Below are positions 1 to 7,763 of a stretch of 11,603 nt of DNA, in pieces. Numbering within the stretch: position 1 is the stretch's first letter; each line of letters begins with the position of its first letter. The DNA lies in the NCBI RefSeq assembly GCF_000611645.1, contig NW_014012503.1:1-11603 (forward strand), read 5' to 3'. The notes beneath the pieces were generated by a model, which was not told the DNA's origin, ran no database searches, and saw nothing but the letters and a program-made list of their open reading frames with translations. A program made the translations under genes and the position numbers. The DNA is from Monoraphidium neglectum. Lineage: Eukaryota; Chlorophyta; Chlorophyceae; Sphaeropleales; Selenastraceae.

Positions 1-204
1 AGAGGGTTGAGGTGGGGTATGTTTGGGGTGGGGTGCTGCAAGTGGCAGGGCGCGCGTGTTCAGGAGAGCGTCAAGGAGGGTCAGGCCGCAGTGGCGCCGG
101 CGCCATTGTCGGAGTGGCACGTGCGGCCCCTGCTTGCCCCCCTCTGTGTTCCCGTCCGCCGCGCTGCCCAGCGGGATGCACCTACACGCTGCCCAGCGCA
201 ACAA

Positions 205-377
205 ACAGCAGCAGCAACAGCAGCAGCAACAACTTCTTGTCAGCACCAGCAGCAGCATCACCACCAGCAGGAGCAGCTGACGGCGCACACGTGGCAGAAC
301 AAGCAGCAGCGGGCACGGCAGCAGCAGCAGCGGGCACAGCAGCAGCAGCAGCAGCAGCAGAAGCAGCAGCTGCTCGT

Positions 378-423
<46 letters not shown>

Positions 424-445
424 CGCAGCAGCAGCAGCAGATGCA
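205..445. repeat. CAG/CAA trinucleotide microsatellite cluster
   Basis: Several CAG-rich tracts are separated by short unique spacers. The longest pure run is 15 CAG units at 378-422, followed by CGCAG and five more CAG units. A roughly 20-bp unit containing CAGCAGCGGGCAC occurs twice around 304-345, so the cluster grew both by slippage and by small segmental duplication. On the plus strand the tract is open in more than one frame and would give poly-Gln, poly-Ser or poly-Ala. On the minus strand it would give poly-Leu or poly-Cys. Such tracts are common inside and beside genes of volvocine algae, so openness alone does not show coding. No recognisable domain flanks it in any frame and no splice model is compelling, so I do not call a gene. 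Confidence 0.95.
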
Positions 446-1270
446 GACGCACGGCAGCTGCAACTCGCCTGCTGGGAGCGTGGCACGCTGATGGGCACGC
501 CGCGGGATGTCCCAGGCTGACAATTGCCACTGCCTCAAGCCGGACTGCTTGCGGCCGAGGCGAGGCGGCCCCGCAGCGCACGGGTGCGGCTGCGCTTCAT
601 CGGTGGCAGCAGGTGCGCGCAAGCTCGCCGTGCGCTCGGTCACCAACCCCAACACTGCCGCAGCCTCCCAGCTGCCCGGGCTTGCCGCCAGCCAGGGTCC
701 CAGAGGGGGAAAACGCGTCGCACAGCGGCATGCCCCACCGGCCGCCTCGTCGCTCTGACCCCTGACGTTTTCGATTTCAGGCGCAACGACTGCCAATGGC
801 CGCTCGCGCATCACGGCTGCCGGGTGCAAGCAGCCGGGTGGTGGCAGCGGCGGCGGCGGTCACGAGTACGCACGATGGCGGCGGCTCTGGCTCCTGCCCA
901 TCGTGCCGCTGCTGAGAAGGCTGCTGCCTTGTGCAGCATGCGGCTCTGGCGGTGGCCTGTTGAGCGCACAAACCTATCGATGACGTGGCCCCCTCCTGGA
1001 GCGCGGCGGGGAAGGGGGCCGCAGGCTGTGGTGTTGTGGGGCGCTTGTTGCAGCAGGCAATGCGTGTGCGCCCCTGCCGCTGCTGTGTTGATGCCGAAGC
1101 TTTCAACGGCGCACACTCCCAACGCGTGTAGCTCACGTCCATGAGGTGCTGTAGCAGGCACTCCTGCGCTGGCACTATTCAAACGCGTCGTGTTGTGTCT
1201 GCAAAAGATACGCCATGTCAGTTGCGCCACCAGGGTCCCGTGCCACGGCAGGTCGCGCGCGCCCGCGCAC
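446..1270. other. No supported gene; possible 3' part of the RNF25-like gene
   Basis: Open frames exist on both strands but none shows a family signature. The minus strand just beyond the last recognised RNF25-like exon (ending at 1271) has a possible acceptor (GCGCAG before 1174). From there a phase-compatible open frame of about 130 codons runs to about 777, rich in Gln, Ala, Pro and Cys. It lacks the Cys-x2-Cys-Arg element expected to complete the RING, so I cannot claim it as the next exon. The plus-strand frames look like shadows of GC-rich sequence. Confidence 0.4.
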
Positions 1271-2235
1271 CTGTGCCAGCGCCGCCAACTCCCGCTGCTG
1301 CAGCGCGCAGGACGCCTGCTCAAATGCCCACGAACGCTTGAAGCATGGCCTGCGCCGCGGCCGGCGGAATTGGAGCGGATGAGATGCGGAGACACGTCCA
1401 GCATTATGGACAGCTGCAGCACAGGTTGAGGGTGGCGGCCTCTGCAAAACTCTGATTGTTTCAATCAACCAATTCAGACAGCAAGAAGTGCTTATTACAT
1501 CTTTGATGCCCGTCGCAAACGTTTGCTCACGTGTGAAAGCTGTGGAAGCACGTCAGCCGCGCCAGCGCCGGCAGGGCACGCCAGCGCAGCCGTCGCAGCT
1601 GCTGCTGTCCTCTGGGTCGTCCGGGCCGGGCTCCATTTCGAACAGGCAGATTGCGCAGTGCCCTGCATGGCAGCATGGGGTGGGCCGTCTCTTTGACTTT
1701 GGGACAACAACTGGTGGATCCACGATCAGGCGTCGACCACTGTGGTCGGACAGCCAGCAGGGTGTCGCGGCCACCGCATGCAGCCGCAGAGGAGCTGCAG
1801 GCGAGGGAGCTCGACGTCTGGCCATGACGTTACCCACGACTGCGCACCTTCAGGGGCATTGGCGTCGGACAGCAGATCCTGGCAGAGCTCGATCAGCTGG
1901 CCGAGGCAGGGGCCAGCAATAAGATCTTGTGCCTCTGCCGCCAGCCGCGCCAGCAGTGCCGCCTCCCGCGCGTCCCCGAGGCCCTGAGGCTCGATGCCAC
2001 GGGGAGAAGCCGTCGGGCAGCCGCGCGGCGCCATGAGGCGCAGCGCCGCGGCGACGAACGCCTGGCGCGCGGCGCGCGGGCGTAGGTCGATGCGCAGGGC
2101 GGCGGCCGCGGCGGGGCTGGCTTCCGTGCCTACGCTGTTGCTCGGCTCAAACATCTCAATTTCTATTTCGGGGTAGGTATAGCTAAGCGCCTCCACCTCC
2201 ATGGCCAGCTCATCTTCGCCGTTGCCGTTCGCCAT
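1271..2235 (-). CDS. RNF25-like RWD-RING E3 ubiquitin ligase; partial model, frame break in the RING exon
   Basis: Three minus-strand exons are readable: 2235-1848, 1662-1531 and 1349-1271. The introns are 185 bp (donor GTGCGC, acceptor GCAG) and 181 bp (donor GTGAGC, acceptor GCAG). Exon 1 encodes 129 residues of an RWD domain: an EVEALSYTYPEIEI start, the LRIDLRP strand, CPTASPRGI where YPxxxP is usual (Tyr replaced by Cys), then the GL helix and LLSDANAPEG. Human RNF25 has a very similar lead into its RING. Joining exons 1 and 2 gives EGHCAICLF, with the first zinc Cys pair at residues 132 and 135. The end of exon 2 plus exon 3 gives TCFHSFHTPCF, the C-x-H-x2-H-x2-C ligands. The two halves of exon 2 are in different frames: exon 2 is one base short of continuity, so the conceptual reading stops at TGA 1557-1555. 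The closing Cys pair was not found. RNF25 ubiquitinates proteins at stalled ribosomes. The ATG at 2235 is followed by GCG, a good algal start context. Family assignment is strong; whether the gene is functional is unsure. Confidence 0.83.
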
Positions 2236-2691
2236 TTGTGCGCCGAAAGCGCCTGCTGTGGTCAGATGTTGCTCCTGCTGCGCTCGCGGCCCCCGTGCAG
2301 GCTAGACACTGCAGCTAGTTGTCTGAATAATTGGAACATCACATTTTATGGACCCGGGTTGTGAGGAACCAACGCTCCTGGTAATGAGGAGCACGATCCG
2401 ACGCGATACACTAGTGCTGATCTCGTTGGACTCAGCACCTCGCGGTCTGCATTATTATCATAAACACCGAATTATTCGTGTGTCAGGCCTGGATCCCTGC
2501 TAAAGGGAATGACTGAATATCGGCGGGTGACTCGAGTGACATGTGCTGGTTGGCAGCTGCAGTCAATCCGTCAATGCCAATAAAGGCCGCGTGGCCTTCG
2601 GCCCACGGCGCTCCCGAATTGCGATGACAGACAACGCAACACGTGCCGGTGCATCCACCATGACAGTTGCAGCTGCATCACATCAGCACTG
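2236..2691. other. Intergenic region upstream of the RNF25-like start; no gene seen
   Basis: No coding signature is visible. The stretch 2320-2520 is clearly more AT-rich than its surroundings. On the minus strand a TATA-like CATAAAA (2350-2344) lies about 110 bp upstream of the ATG at 2235 and could serve its promoter, but this is weak. Two small hairpins occur: GCTCCT/AGGAGC at 2376-2394 and the 7-bp stem at 2414-2438. The left end of the decayed Helitron must lie somewhere here or further left. Confidence 0.5.
2411..2438 (-). other. Hairpin abutting CTAG; candidate but atypical Helitron 3' end
   Basis: On the minus strand GTGCTGA (2438-2432), an 11-base loop and TCAGCAC (2420-2414) form a perfect 7-bp stem. 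The last C of the stem begins CTAG (2414-2411), which is followed by T (2410). Canonical Helitrons end with a hairpin followed by CTRR before a host T, and this lies on the correct strand and side of the Rep remnant. It is atypical because the usual spacer of about 10 bases between hairpin and CTRR is absent. It may be coincidence. Confidence 0.25.
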
Positions 2692-3146
2692 TTACATCAG
2701 GCTCCACTTGAGGAACAGCAGCAACAGGGATCTAGCAAATATATGAAGGACCACCTGGAGCCTGAGCTCAGCTGGCCAGCACGCCATCGCCCGGCCAGTG
2801 GCGACGTTCTTGGCAAGCGTTGTCATTACAGGCAACTCCTCGGGCCCATTCACAGCCTGGAGCACATCTGCCTTGAACGCCGCCATAAGGCCATGTTCCT
2901 GTCATGCCTGGCGCTGATGCAAAACAGGTACAAGGCCATGTTGCAGCCGAGGGCCAGCCAACATTGCTGGCGGGGAGGCCATCAGTCGCATGTATTGCAG
3001 TCCCGTCTCAGCTGCACACAGCCTGTGCCGGCGCTGAACGCCGTGCGCGCTCGCCGCAAGCCGGGCGACGCTGTGTGGCAGGCGCAATCATCGCCAAGGC
3101 GGCCGTGCTTCCCACAAGTCTCTGTGTGGCGATGCACCTGCAGCTT
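2692..3146 (-). pseudogene. Cys/His block downstream of the HUH motif in the Helitron Rep remnant
   Basis: At 3146-3084 the minus strand reads KLQVHRHTETCGKHGRLGDDC, the 'Q-HRHT-TC-K-GR---CRF' signature that follows the HUH domain in Helitron Reps. After a frame change at about 3086 the expected continuation RLPHSVARLA and ETGLQYMRLM follows, then AGPRLQHGLVPVL where 'R-N-D-Q' is usual. An in-frame TGA (2904-2902) interrupts it, and the same frame continues with MAAFKADVLQAVNG to a stop at about 2692. CATGGCCTT occurs twice here (2940-2932 and 2894-2886). Beyond 2692 nothing in any frame resembles the rest of Rep or the Pif1 helicase. Confidence 0.55.
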
Positions 3147-3259
3147 GCGATGCAGGCGCGCTGTAGCCAAATTCAGGCTGGCCCTGGAGCCTCCTTCAGC
3201 GGTGGCTCGTGAGCTGCCGCAGCTGCGCTCTCAGTATAAAGGTGTGACAGCTGCGGTCG

Positions 3260-3690
3260 CTACCATCCACGCGTGGCTGCCAGCGGTCCCAACCAAGTCT
3301 GCCCTGGCTTGCTGCTTTGCTCGGTCCTCTTCGCCCAGTGGGAGCCCCCAGCTGTTTCCTGGCTCACGGCTGTCCCCAGCAAAAGCGCGAGCCCGCCCGG
3401 CAAAGACTGCCCCTGCAGCGCCTCTAGGTACCGCACGTAGTCCTCGCCTCCGTCAACCTGCAGCCGCCTCAAGCGCGGCGGCAGCGCATCTGCTAAGGTC
3501 ATGGTCCCGTGCGCATGGATTGCGCCGCGGCCGCTGGTTTTGTACCCGAACGCGAACCCGTTCACGCGATCGAACAACCAGTCGGGGTCCACCTGGCGCT
3601 GCTTCGCCAGGTTCCAAACCAAGCAGACATGGACGACTGCGCGCATCGTCGGTGCAATGAAACATTGTCGCCGCTGCGGCGCTGATGCGC
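3260..3690 (-). pseudogene. Helitron Rep HUH nuclease block, broken
   Basis: ISAAAATMFHCT (about 3690-3655) matches the 'PAAAARFFH' helix that precedes the HUH site. The next frame carries WNLAKQRQVDPDWLFDRVNG and GYKTSGRGAIHAHGT, corresponding to 'LFG-v-g-fg--E-QgRG-lH-H'. The metal-binding His-Ala-His lies at 3517-3509. The Glu that usually precedes the QGRG stretch is not evident (Lys-Thr-Ser is present instead). Downstream, DGGEDYVRYLEALQGQSLP resembles the helical stretch after the HUH motif. The frame ends with a stop at about 3260, before the Cys/His block. HUH enzymes nick and join single-stranded DNA through catalytic tyrosines further downstream; none can be assigned here. Confidence 0.65.
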
Positions 3691-3721
3691 ACTGCCAGCA
3701 CCAGAGCGCAGCAGGCAGCGG

Positions 3722-4302
3722 TTAACGCGCATCGGGCACACCCTCAGGCACGCTGCATGCATACTCGGCGCCCGCTAGGCTGGCAGCAAACCGAGACTGC
3801 CATTCGGTGAGGTTCACGTTGACCATTGCGCCAACCAAGCCGACTGGCTATACGGCAATCCCACGGCTACGCAGCAACCTGATCAAGCCTGGGCTGCCCA
3901 CCACCTGGCTGCTGGCTGCCGGAAACAGGTACAGGGCGGGGGCCTGCGGCAACGCCTATGACAGCTGGCGCGCACGCTCGCCTCGGCGCAGGCCGCTTTG
4001 CAGCAACTCAAGCGCCATCTGCACGTCCTCCTCAGCCAAGCCTTTGCACAGCAGGCCTCGCGGGCCGCCCAGCTCGCGCGCAAGTGAACTTGGCTGGCGT
4101 GATGCGCTGCGTGGGTCTGCATGACGTTCTGTAGGGCCAGCACGAAGCACGCCTCCCGTGCATGGCGCCGGTCGCTGCGGCGCAAAAGCGTGACCGTCCA
4201 GGCGCGCTTGAAAGGCCCGCGACCGCCTGCGTCGCGGGCAGCACCCAGCCCACATGGCGGCGGCGGCGGGCACGTGCCTGTTGCAAACTGGAAGAGTCTG
4301 GG
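3722..4302 (-). pseudogene. Helitron_like_N, N-terminal part, with stops and a frame change
   Basis: From 4302 the minus strand reads PRLFQFATGTCPPPPPCG, then GRGPFKRAWTVTLLR, RRHAREACFVLALQNVMQ and ASQVHL. This corresponds to the 'LFP-LFP-G-G' start, the basic helix and the 'F-F--FN-LQRR' helix of Helitron Reps. At about 4083 the frame changes and continues as LARELGGPRGLLCKGLAEED. This second frame then runs to 3722 interrupted only by TAG (3958-3956) and TAG (3850-3848), ending in TAA (3724-3722). Within it lie GLIRLLRSRGIAV and GAMVNVNLTEWQSRFAASLAG. The latter matches the 'P-LF-T-NP-D---P----LAG' strand before the catalytic motif, with the usual Asn-Pro altered to Asn-Leu. It is inactive as it stands. 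Confidence 0.65.
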
Positions 4303-4399
4303 AACGGCGCGCTCTGGCCTCTGGCAGCATGAGTTCGACATGATTGGAGGTGTGCCAGCAAGTGGGGGACAGCGGCCGCTGCTGCAGCACCGGCGGCTG

Positions 4400-4710
4400 C
4401 TGCGGCCTTCGCCGTGGTGCCGAACCGCACTGTGCCGTTGGCGGCGCGGTCGCCGTCCATTATTGCTGAAGCTGCCGCTGTTGCGCTTGTGTCTAATGCA
4501 GCCAGCACAGCCTGCACGACGGCACGCCGCCCAAGCTGCTAGCTGCCGCAATGGCAGGATCATCAATATTGCTGGTCGCGACAAGCCGCACGATCGTGAT
4601 GTGCTCTGGCAGCTCATCAACCCTTGCCGGGAACAGGCGCTGCGTGGCAATTGAGCCGGGCGCGGGAAACAGCAATACCTGGCCGCGCATCGCGAGCTGA
4701 TGTGAGCCTG
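4400..4710 (-). pseudogene. DUF6570-like block of the Helitron Rep remnant
   Basis: Reading minus from 4710, GSHQLAMRGQVLLFPAP is followed by LFPARVDELPEHITIVRL and then VATSNIDDPAIAAA, ending near 4541. This matches the DUF6570 pattern found upstream of Helitron_like_N, with its 'RGNVI-FP' strand, 'LP--I-IVFVG' strand and following helix. The conserved continuation RRAVVQAVLAALDTS is present but in another frame (about 4530-4488), so a small indel separates the halves. It is followed by an Ala-rich stretch, with the residues AIMDGDRAANG near 4460. DUF6570 has no known enzymatic role; its presence argues for a Helitron-type Rep. The Cys-rich region that often precedes it was not recognised. 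Confidence 0.65.
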
Positions 4711-4714
4711 GCGG

Positions 4715-6590
4715 CGGCCCCTTCCGTGGCCTCAGGAAACGGACAGCAGCATGGAGCTGAAATTGCTCAGCAGAACGCTGCGGGGCAAAGCAGCATGGTG
4801 ATGGACACTGCATGTATAAACGACTGGCAATCCCAACACACAAGAAGGGGCAGGTGTAGCCTAAGCCGCAGCCACAGCTGCCGTGTACGCCAACAGCCGC
4901 CGCGGCGCACCTGCACATGGCATCAAACACACCCCACCCGCAGCTAGCCATGTTGCGCCTTGATCATGCGATGCTGCATACCGCACACCGCATACTCATG
5001 TGCGGCCAGCTCCATTGAGGCACACCGCTCGGGCACATCTGCGTTCACATCAAGGTTGTTATGGAGGCAGAATCAGCCTTACGGCAAATCAGGTCATGGT
5101 GTGATGCACCGCCCGCAGGGTTGCGTACGCACAGTGCACTCCTGCCTCCCAGCACCACCCAAGCCGACAGCTCACCATGCATCCCCGTAGGCGATAAGCA
5201 GTAGCGCCTGCCGTCATGCCGCACAACTGTATAACCACTGCGGGTATATGCGCTGTTGCAGGCTGCGCTGCGTCAGGAAGCGCCAGCCCTGGCAGCGATG
5301 CCAAAGGCATGAAAGCTCCAAAAGGCTGAAGCTACTCGCAGACTGCACAGCAGAACCACGGAGCCGCGGCCCACAGCTCGTTCCGCACGCTGCACTCCGC
5401 ACGAGCATCACAAGCCGGCTGCTTGGTGAACGGGGTGTCAAGTGCAGCCGCCTGCACGCCGAACACTCTGGCGCAGTCGAGCGGGCACATCCCGCGCCCC
5501 GTGCCCGTCCTGCCCTTTGTTTGAGCTTGGCGGCTGTCCACCCTCTGCGCCCACACCGCCTGCCTCAGTGATGCGGGGTGCCAGCGCGCCGCCCGACAGC
5601 GCGCTGGCGCCCAAGCTCTAGGCATGCGCGTTGGCGCTGAGGGCGGACAGCCGACAAGTTCAATCATGACGCACCGCGCTTCACACCCTTGTTTGTGAAC
5701 GTGCCTGCACATGGTCGCCTGCACGCCTGTGTGGCAGTGCAGGCCTGCACACAATTGGGGCCTTCGTGCACGCCTGCTTTGAACGGCAGATGGTAGCCAC
5801 TTGAATTACATGCACACAATGCTGGTGCTACAACGCCACATCTCATGAGCCTGGATGGCTCCAAGAGCAGGCGGCCGCGGGATCTTGTAACAATCCTAAC
5901 CCTTCCGGCAAGTCTGGGTTGGCTTGCGCAGCTGCTTCGGCAGTCCTCGTGGCCTCCGCTGTCGCTGCCCACTGCACTTCACCCACAGGACCATCACTGC
6001 ATGCTGGTCCAACATGGCTCTGGTGTTCCGTTGCTGCTGGCGGTCATCACGATCCTGCAACGCGCGCCTGCTGGCCCGCGAAGCAGCCGTTCCGCTAGCT
6101 GCTGGTGTTCAGCAGGTGCTTGCAGGGGCACTAAGCACCCGCCGGACGCACGGCGGCACGCTGCCCATTACTGACGGGAACAACACGGGTGCAGCGGAAG
6201 GCCGCAGTGTACGCCCGCAGCAGTCCTTGCACATCCATGCACCTGGGCCGCTGGCAGCGCATTGCTTGCGTGCGCGGCACGCGCTGCATCTGCTGCACGC
6301 GCTGGGTGTGCTGTGCATCCGCGAGATGCACAACGGCAGCGAGTGCACAACTGGATTTGGCGATTGCGGGCGATCAGTACAAGAGACCCACACCGCGTGC
6401 CCGTCTGCGTTGTACCAGAACAACCACCAGAGGAAGCCATTGCAACGTAACGACAACAGCAGCAGAGAGTTGACAAGTAAGAGCACACAAGAAACTTGCG
6501 TTCGAGAAGCAGCAAGGCAGCCGCATGCAGCGATGCTGACACACCCCTCCATCCCAGCGCACTCGTTCACGCGTCAAACACCCGTTCGCC
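4715..6590. other. No supported gene; possibly the 5' part of the Helitron remnant
   Basis: There are many overlapping open frames on both strands and none carries a clear domain. The minus strand around 6320-6190 has a Cys-rich stretch (CSRCSACRARKQC, then MCKDCCG). Cys-rich segments can precede DUF6570 in Helitron Reps, but the match is too loose to annotate. A 225-codon plus frame at about 5924-6601 has biased composition and no family resemblance, and I regard it as chance. TGTAA (the chlorophyte polyadenylation motif) occurs at 5886-5890 on plus with no gene ending before it. Confidence 0.4.
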
Positions 6591-6680
6591 AGCTAATATA
6601 ACGAATTAAAATTTTTGCAAGCCTAAAGCTATCGGAGGGCTGCGCTGAGCGGGCTCGTGCAGCACGAGTGACACGAGTGA
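6591..6680. repeat. AT-rich island followed by a short hairpin and 9-bp tandem repeat
   Basis: The bases at 6594-6617 are almost entirely A and T, striking in this GC-rich window. Shortly after, CTCGTG/CACGAG (6654-6659 and 6663-6668) forms a 6-bp hairpin with a 3-base loop. CACGAGTGA is tandemly duplicated at 6663-6680. This lies between the two transposon remnants and could mark an element edge or a promoter, but nothing in the sequence decides it. Confidence 0.5.
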
Positions 6681-7559
6681 CCTCGCTTACTAAAAGCCCC
6701 TGCCCCCGCTCCAGATCGGTGTCCCTCATTGCTGTCGCAATTCGGGAATGCAGTCCATTGGCCAATGCCAGCAACCTGCTCTTGTGGAGAGAGACCAGCT
6801 CTCAAAAATCTGTTGTGAAGCTCCAAAACTGCAGCTATGCAAGTGTGCCGGTGGCCTGTCAGCTGTGCATGTGAGGATGTGCGGACCATGCAGTATGCGC
6901 TCGCTCTGGTTGCTCCGAAAGTGCGAGCCGTGTGTCATGCGCGTGTGCATGAAGCTCAGGTAAAGGCAGGGGATGGAGATGCTTGAATCATGGACTGCCG
7001 CCCATGCCCACATGGTTGCCAGGTTCAACTTCACATACCCAACATTTTTTTGTGAAACGGGTTCATGGATGTGGAGTTGGCGCTCGCTGGCACGTATGCA
7101 ATGTCTTCTGGAGGTCAGCCTCCCCTGACACGCAAAACCTGACATTGGCTGCCATCACACTCGGCTTCTGATTTTGAATGCAAGGCAGTACACTGCATGA
7201 CTTTGGTTGAATAGAAGTACACAACCCTTGCAAGCCATCATGGAGCACATAACACGGACGTTGCAGAGTTGCACTCCTTGCCCATGTGGCTCTAGACGCG
7301 TTCAAAACGGTGATGCCGTTTGCGAGTTACCAAATGTCATTTACATACAGCACACTATATGAGACTGTCACTTCGCATGGAACCCGGCACTTTGACTCGG
7401 TCAATGCCACTGGTCAAGGAGCGTGAGCTCAACCCCGCTGCGGCACGAGAGGTCAGTGGCATGCAGTAGGTTGCATCATGCCGTTCCGCCGGCTTGACAC
7501 CTTGCTGATGCGTTTTGAAACCAGGCGGGGCACTTGGTGGCCCATTGTCCAAACCTCAA
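6681..7559. other. No supported gene; possible decayed pol debris
   Basis: If the copia-like element at 7764-8492 were complete, protease and integrase would lie here on the minus strand. I looked for the aspartic protease DSGA motif, the integrase zinc finger and the reverse transcriptase YVDD motif and saw none. A stretch reading SVLYVNDIW (about 7350) loosely recalls the 'VLYVPDL' strand after the copia protease, but stops surround it and I do not annotate it. GC content is lower here than in the coding exons. Confidence 0.4.
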
Positions 7560-7763
7560 TCACCTTGAGGCACAAGGCTGCGGCAAGCTTGGACTCAGCA
7601 CACAAAGCTCGAGTGTCACAAAAGAGTCGCAGGCAATGAAGTCGTCCAGTCTGTTTGTGGCAGCCTTTTGCCGCAAAGTATGAAAGCGCACATGCCGGTC
7701 CGCTTCTACTTCCGGCCGCGGCCTGCTCTTGGCGCCGCCACGCACGGAGGCCGCCTTGGAGGT
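7560..7763 (-). pseudogene. Degenerate continuation of Gag with a zinc-knuckle vestige
   Basis: Directly after the gag stop the same frame continues open for about 65 codons, starting TSKAASVRGGAKSRPRP, a basic Gly/Arg/Lys-rich linker typical of the region before a Gag CCHC knuckle. The knuckle itself is scrambled. In one neighbouring frame AKGCHKQTGRLHC (about 7680-7645) resembles the 'KxGHKxxxC' half. In another, CAFILCGKR at 7690 resembles the first Cys pair but with the wrong spacing. This suggests at least two indels plus the TAG. Confidence 0.45.

Larger units (their letters stand above)
2692..4710 (-). mobile_element. Decayed Helitron-like rolling-circle transposon (Rep region only)
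   Basis: In minus-strand order, pieces of one Helitron Rep protein appear in the expected sequence. They are a DUF6570-like block (4710-4400), the start of the Helitron_like_N region (4302-3722), the HUH block (about 3690-3400) and the Cys/His block with what follows it (3146-2692). They are broken by in-frame stops at 3958, 3850, 3724 and 2904 and by several frame changes, for example near 4540, 4083, 3650 and 3086. No Walker-type Pif1 helicase is visible to the left, so the element is truncated or its helicase half is lost. The identification rests on remembered family consensus, not on a search. The true ends are not defined. Confidence 0.72.

Noticed and set aside
7..765. A 252-codon poly-Gln/poly-Ser protein on plus
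   Set aside because: Openness comes from the CAG repeat, which lacks stops in most frames. There is no domain, no splice support and no consistent codon bias outside the repeat.
777..1174. The minus open frame after GCGCAG as exon 4 of the RNF25-like gene
   Set aside because: Its phase is compatible, but it lacks the expected Cys-x2-Cys element and reads as low-complexity sequence, so the exon claim is not supported.
3722..4084. A green-algal alternative code (TAG/TAA read as Gln, as in some ulvophytes) as the reason for in-frame stops
   Set aside because: The same remnant also has an in-frame TGA and several frame changes, and the right-hand gene ends with TAG after a natural C-terminus. 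Pseudogene decay explains all of this.
6190..6330. A Cys-rich minus stretch as the zinc finger upstream of Helitron Rep
   Set aside because: Cys spacing does not match a pattern I can name, and about 1.5 kb of unrecognised sequence separates it from the DUF6570-like block.
5924..6601. A 225-codon plus-strand open frame
   Set aside because: It has no family resemblance and unremarkable codon use, and it overlaps a region with similar openness in other frames.
7330..7370. SVLYVNDIW on minus as a copia protease-region strand
   Set aside because: It is a single short resemblance flanked by stops, without the DSGA motif or integrase signatures.
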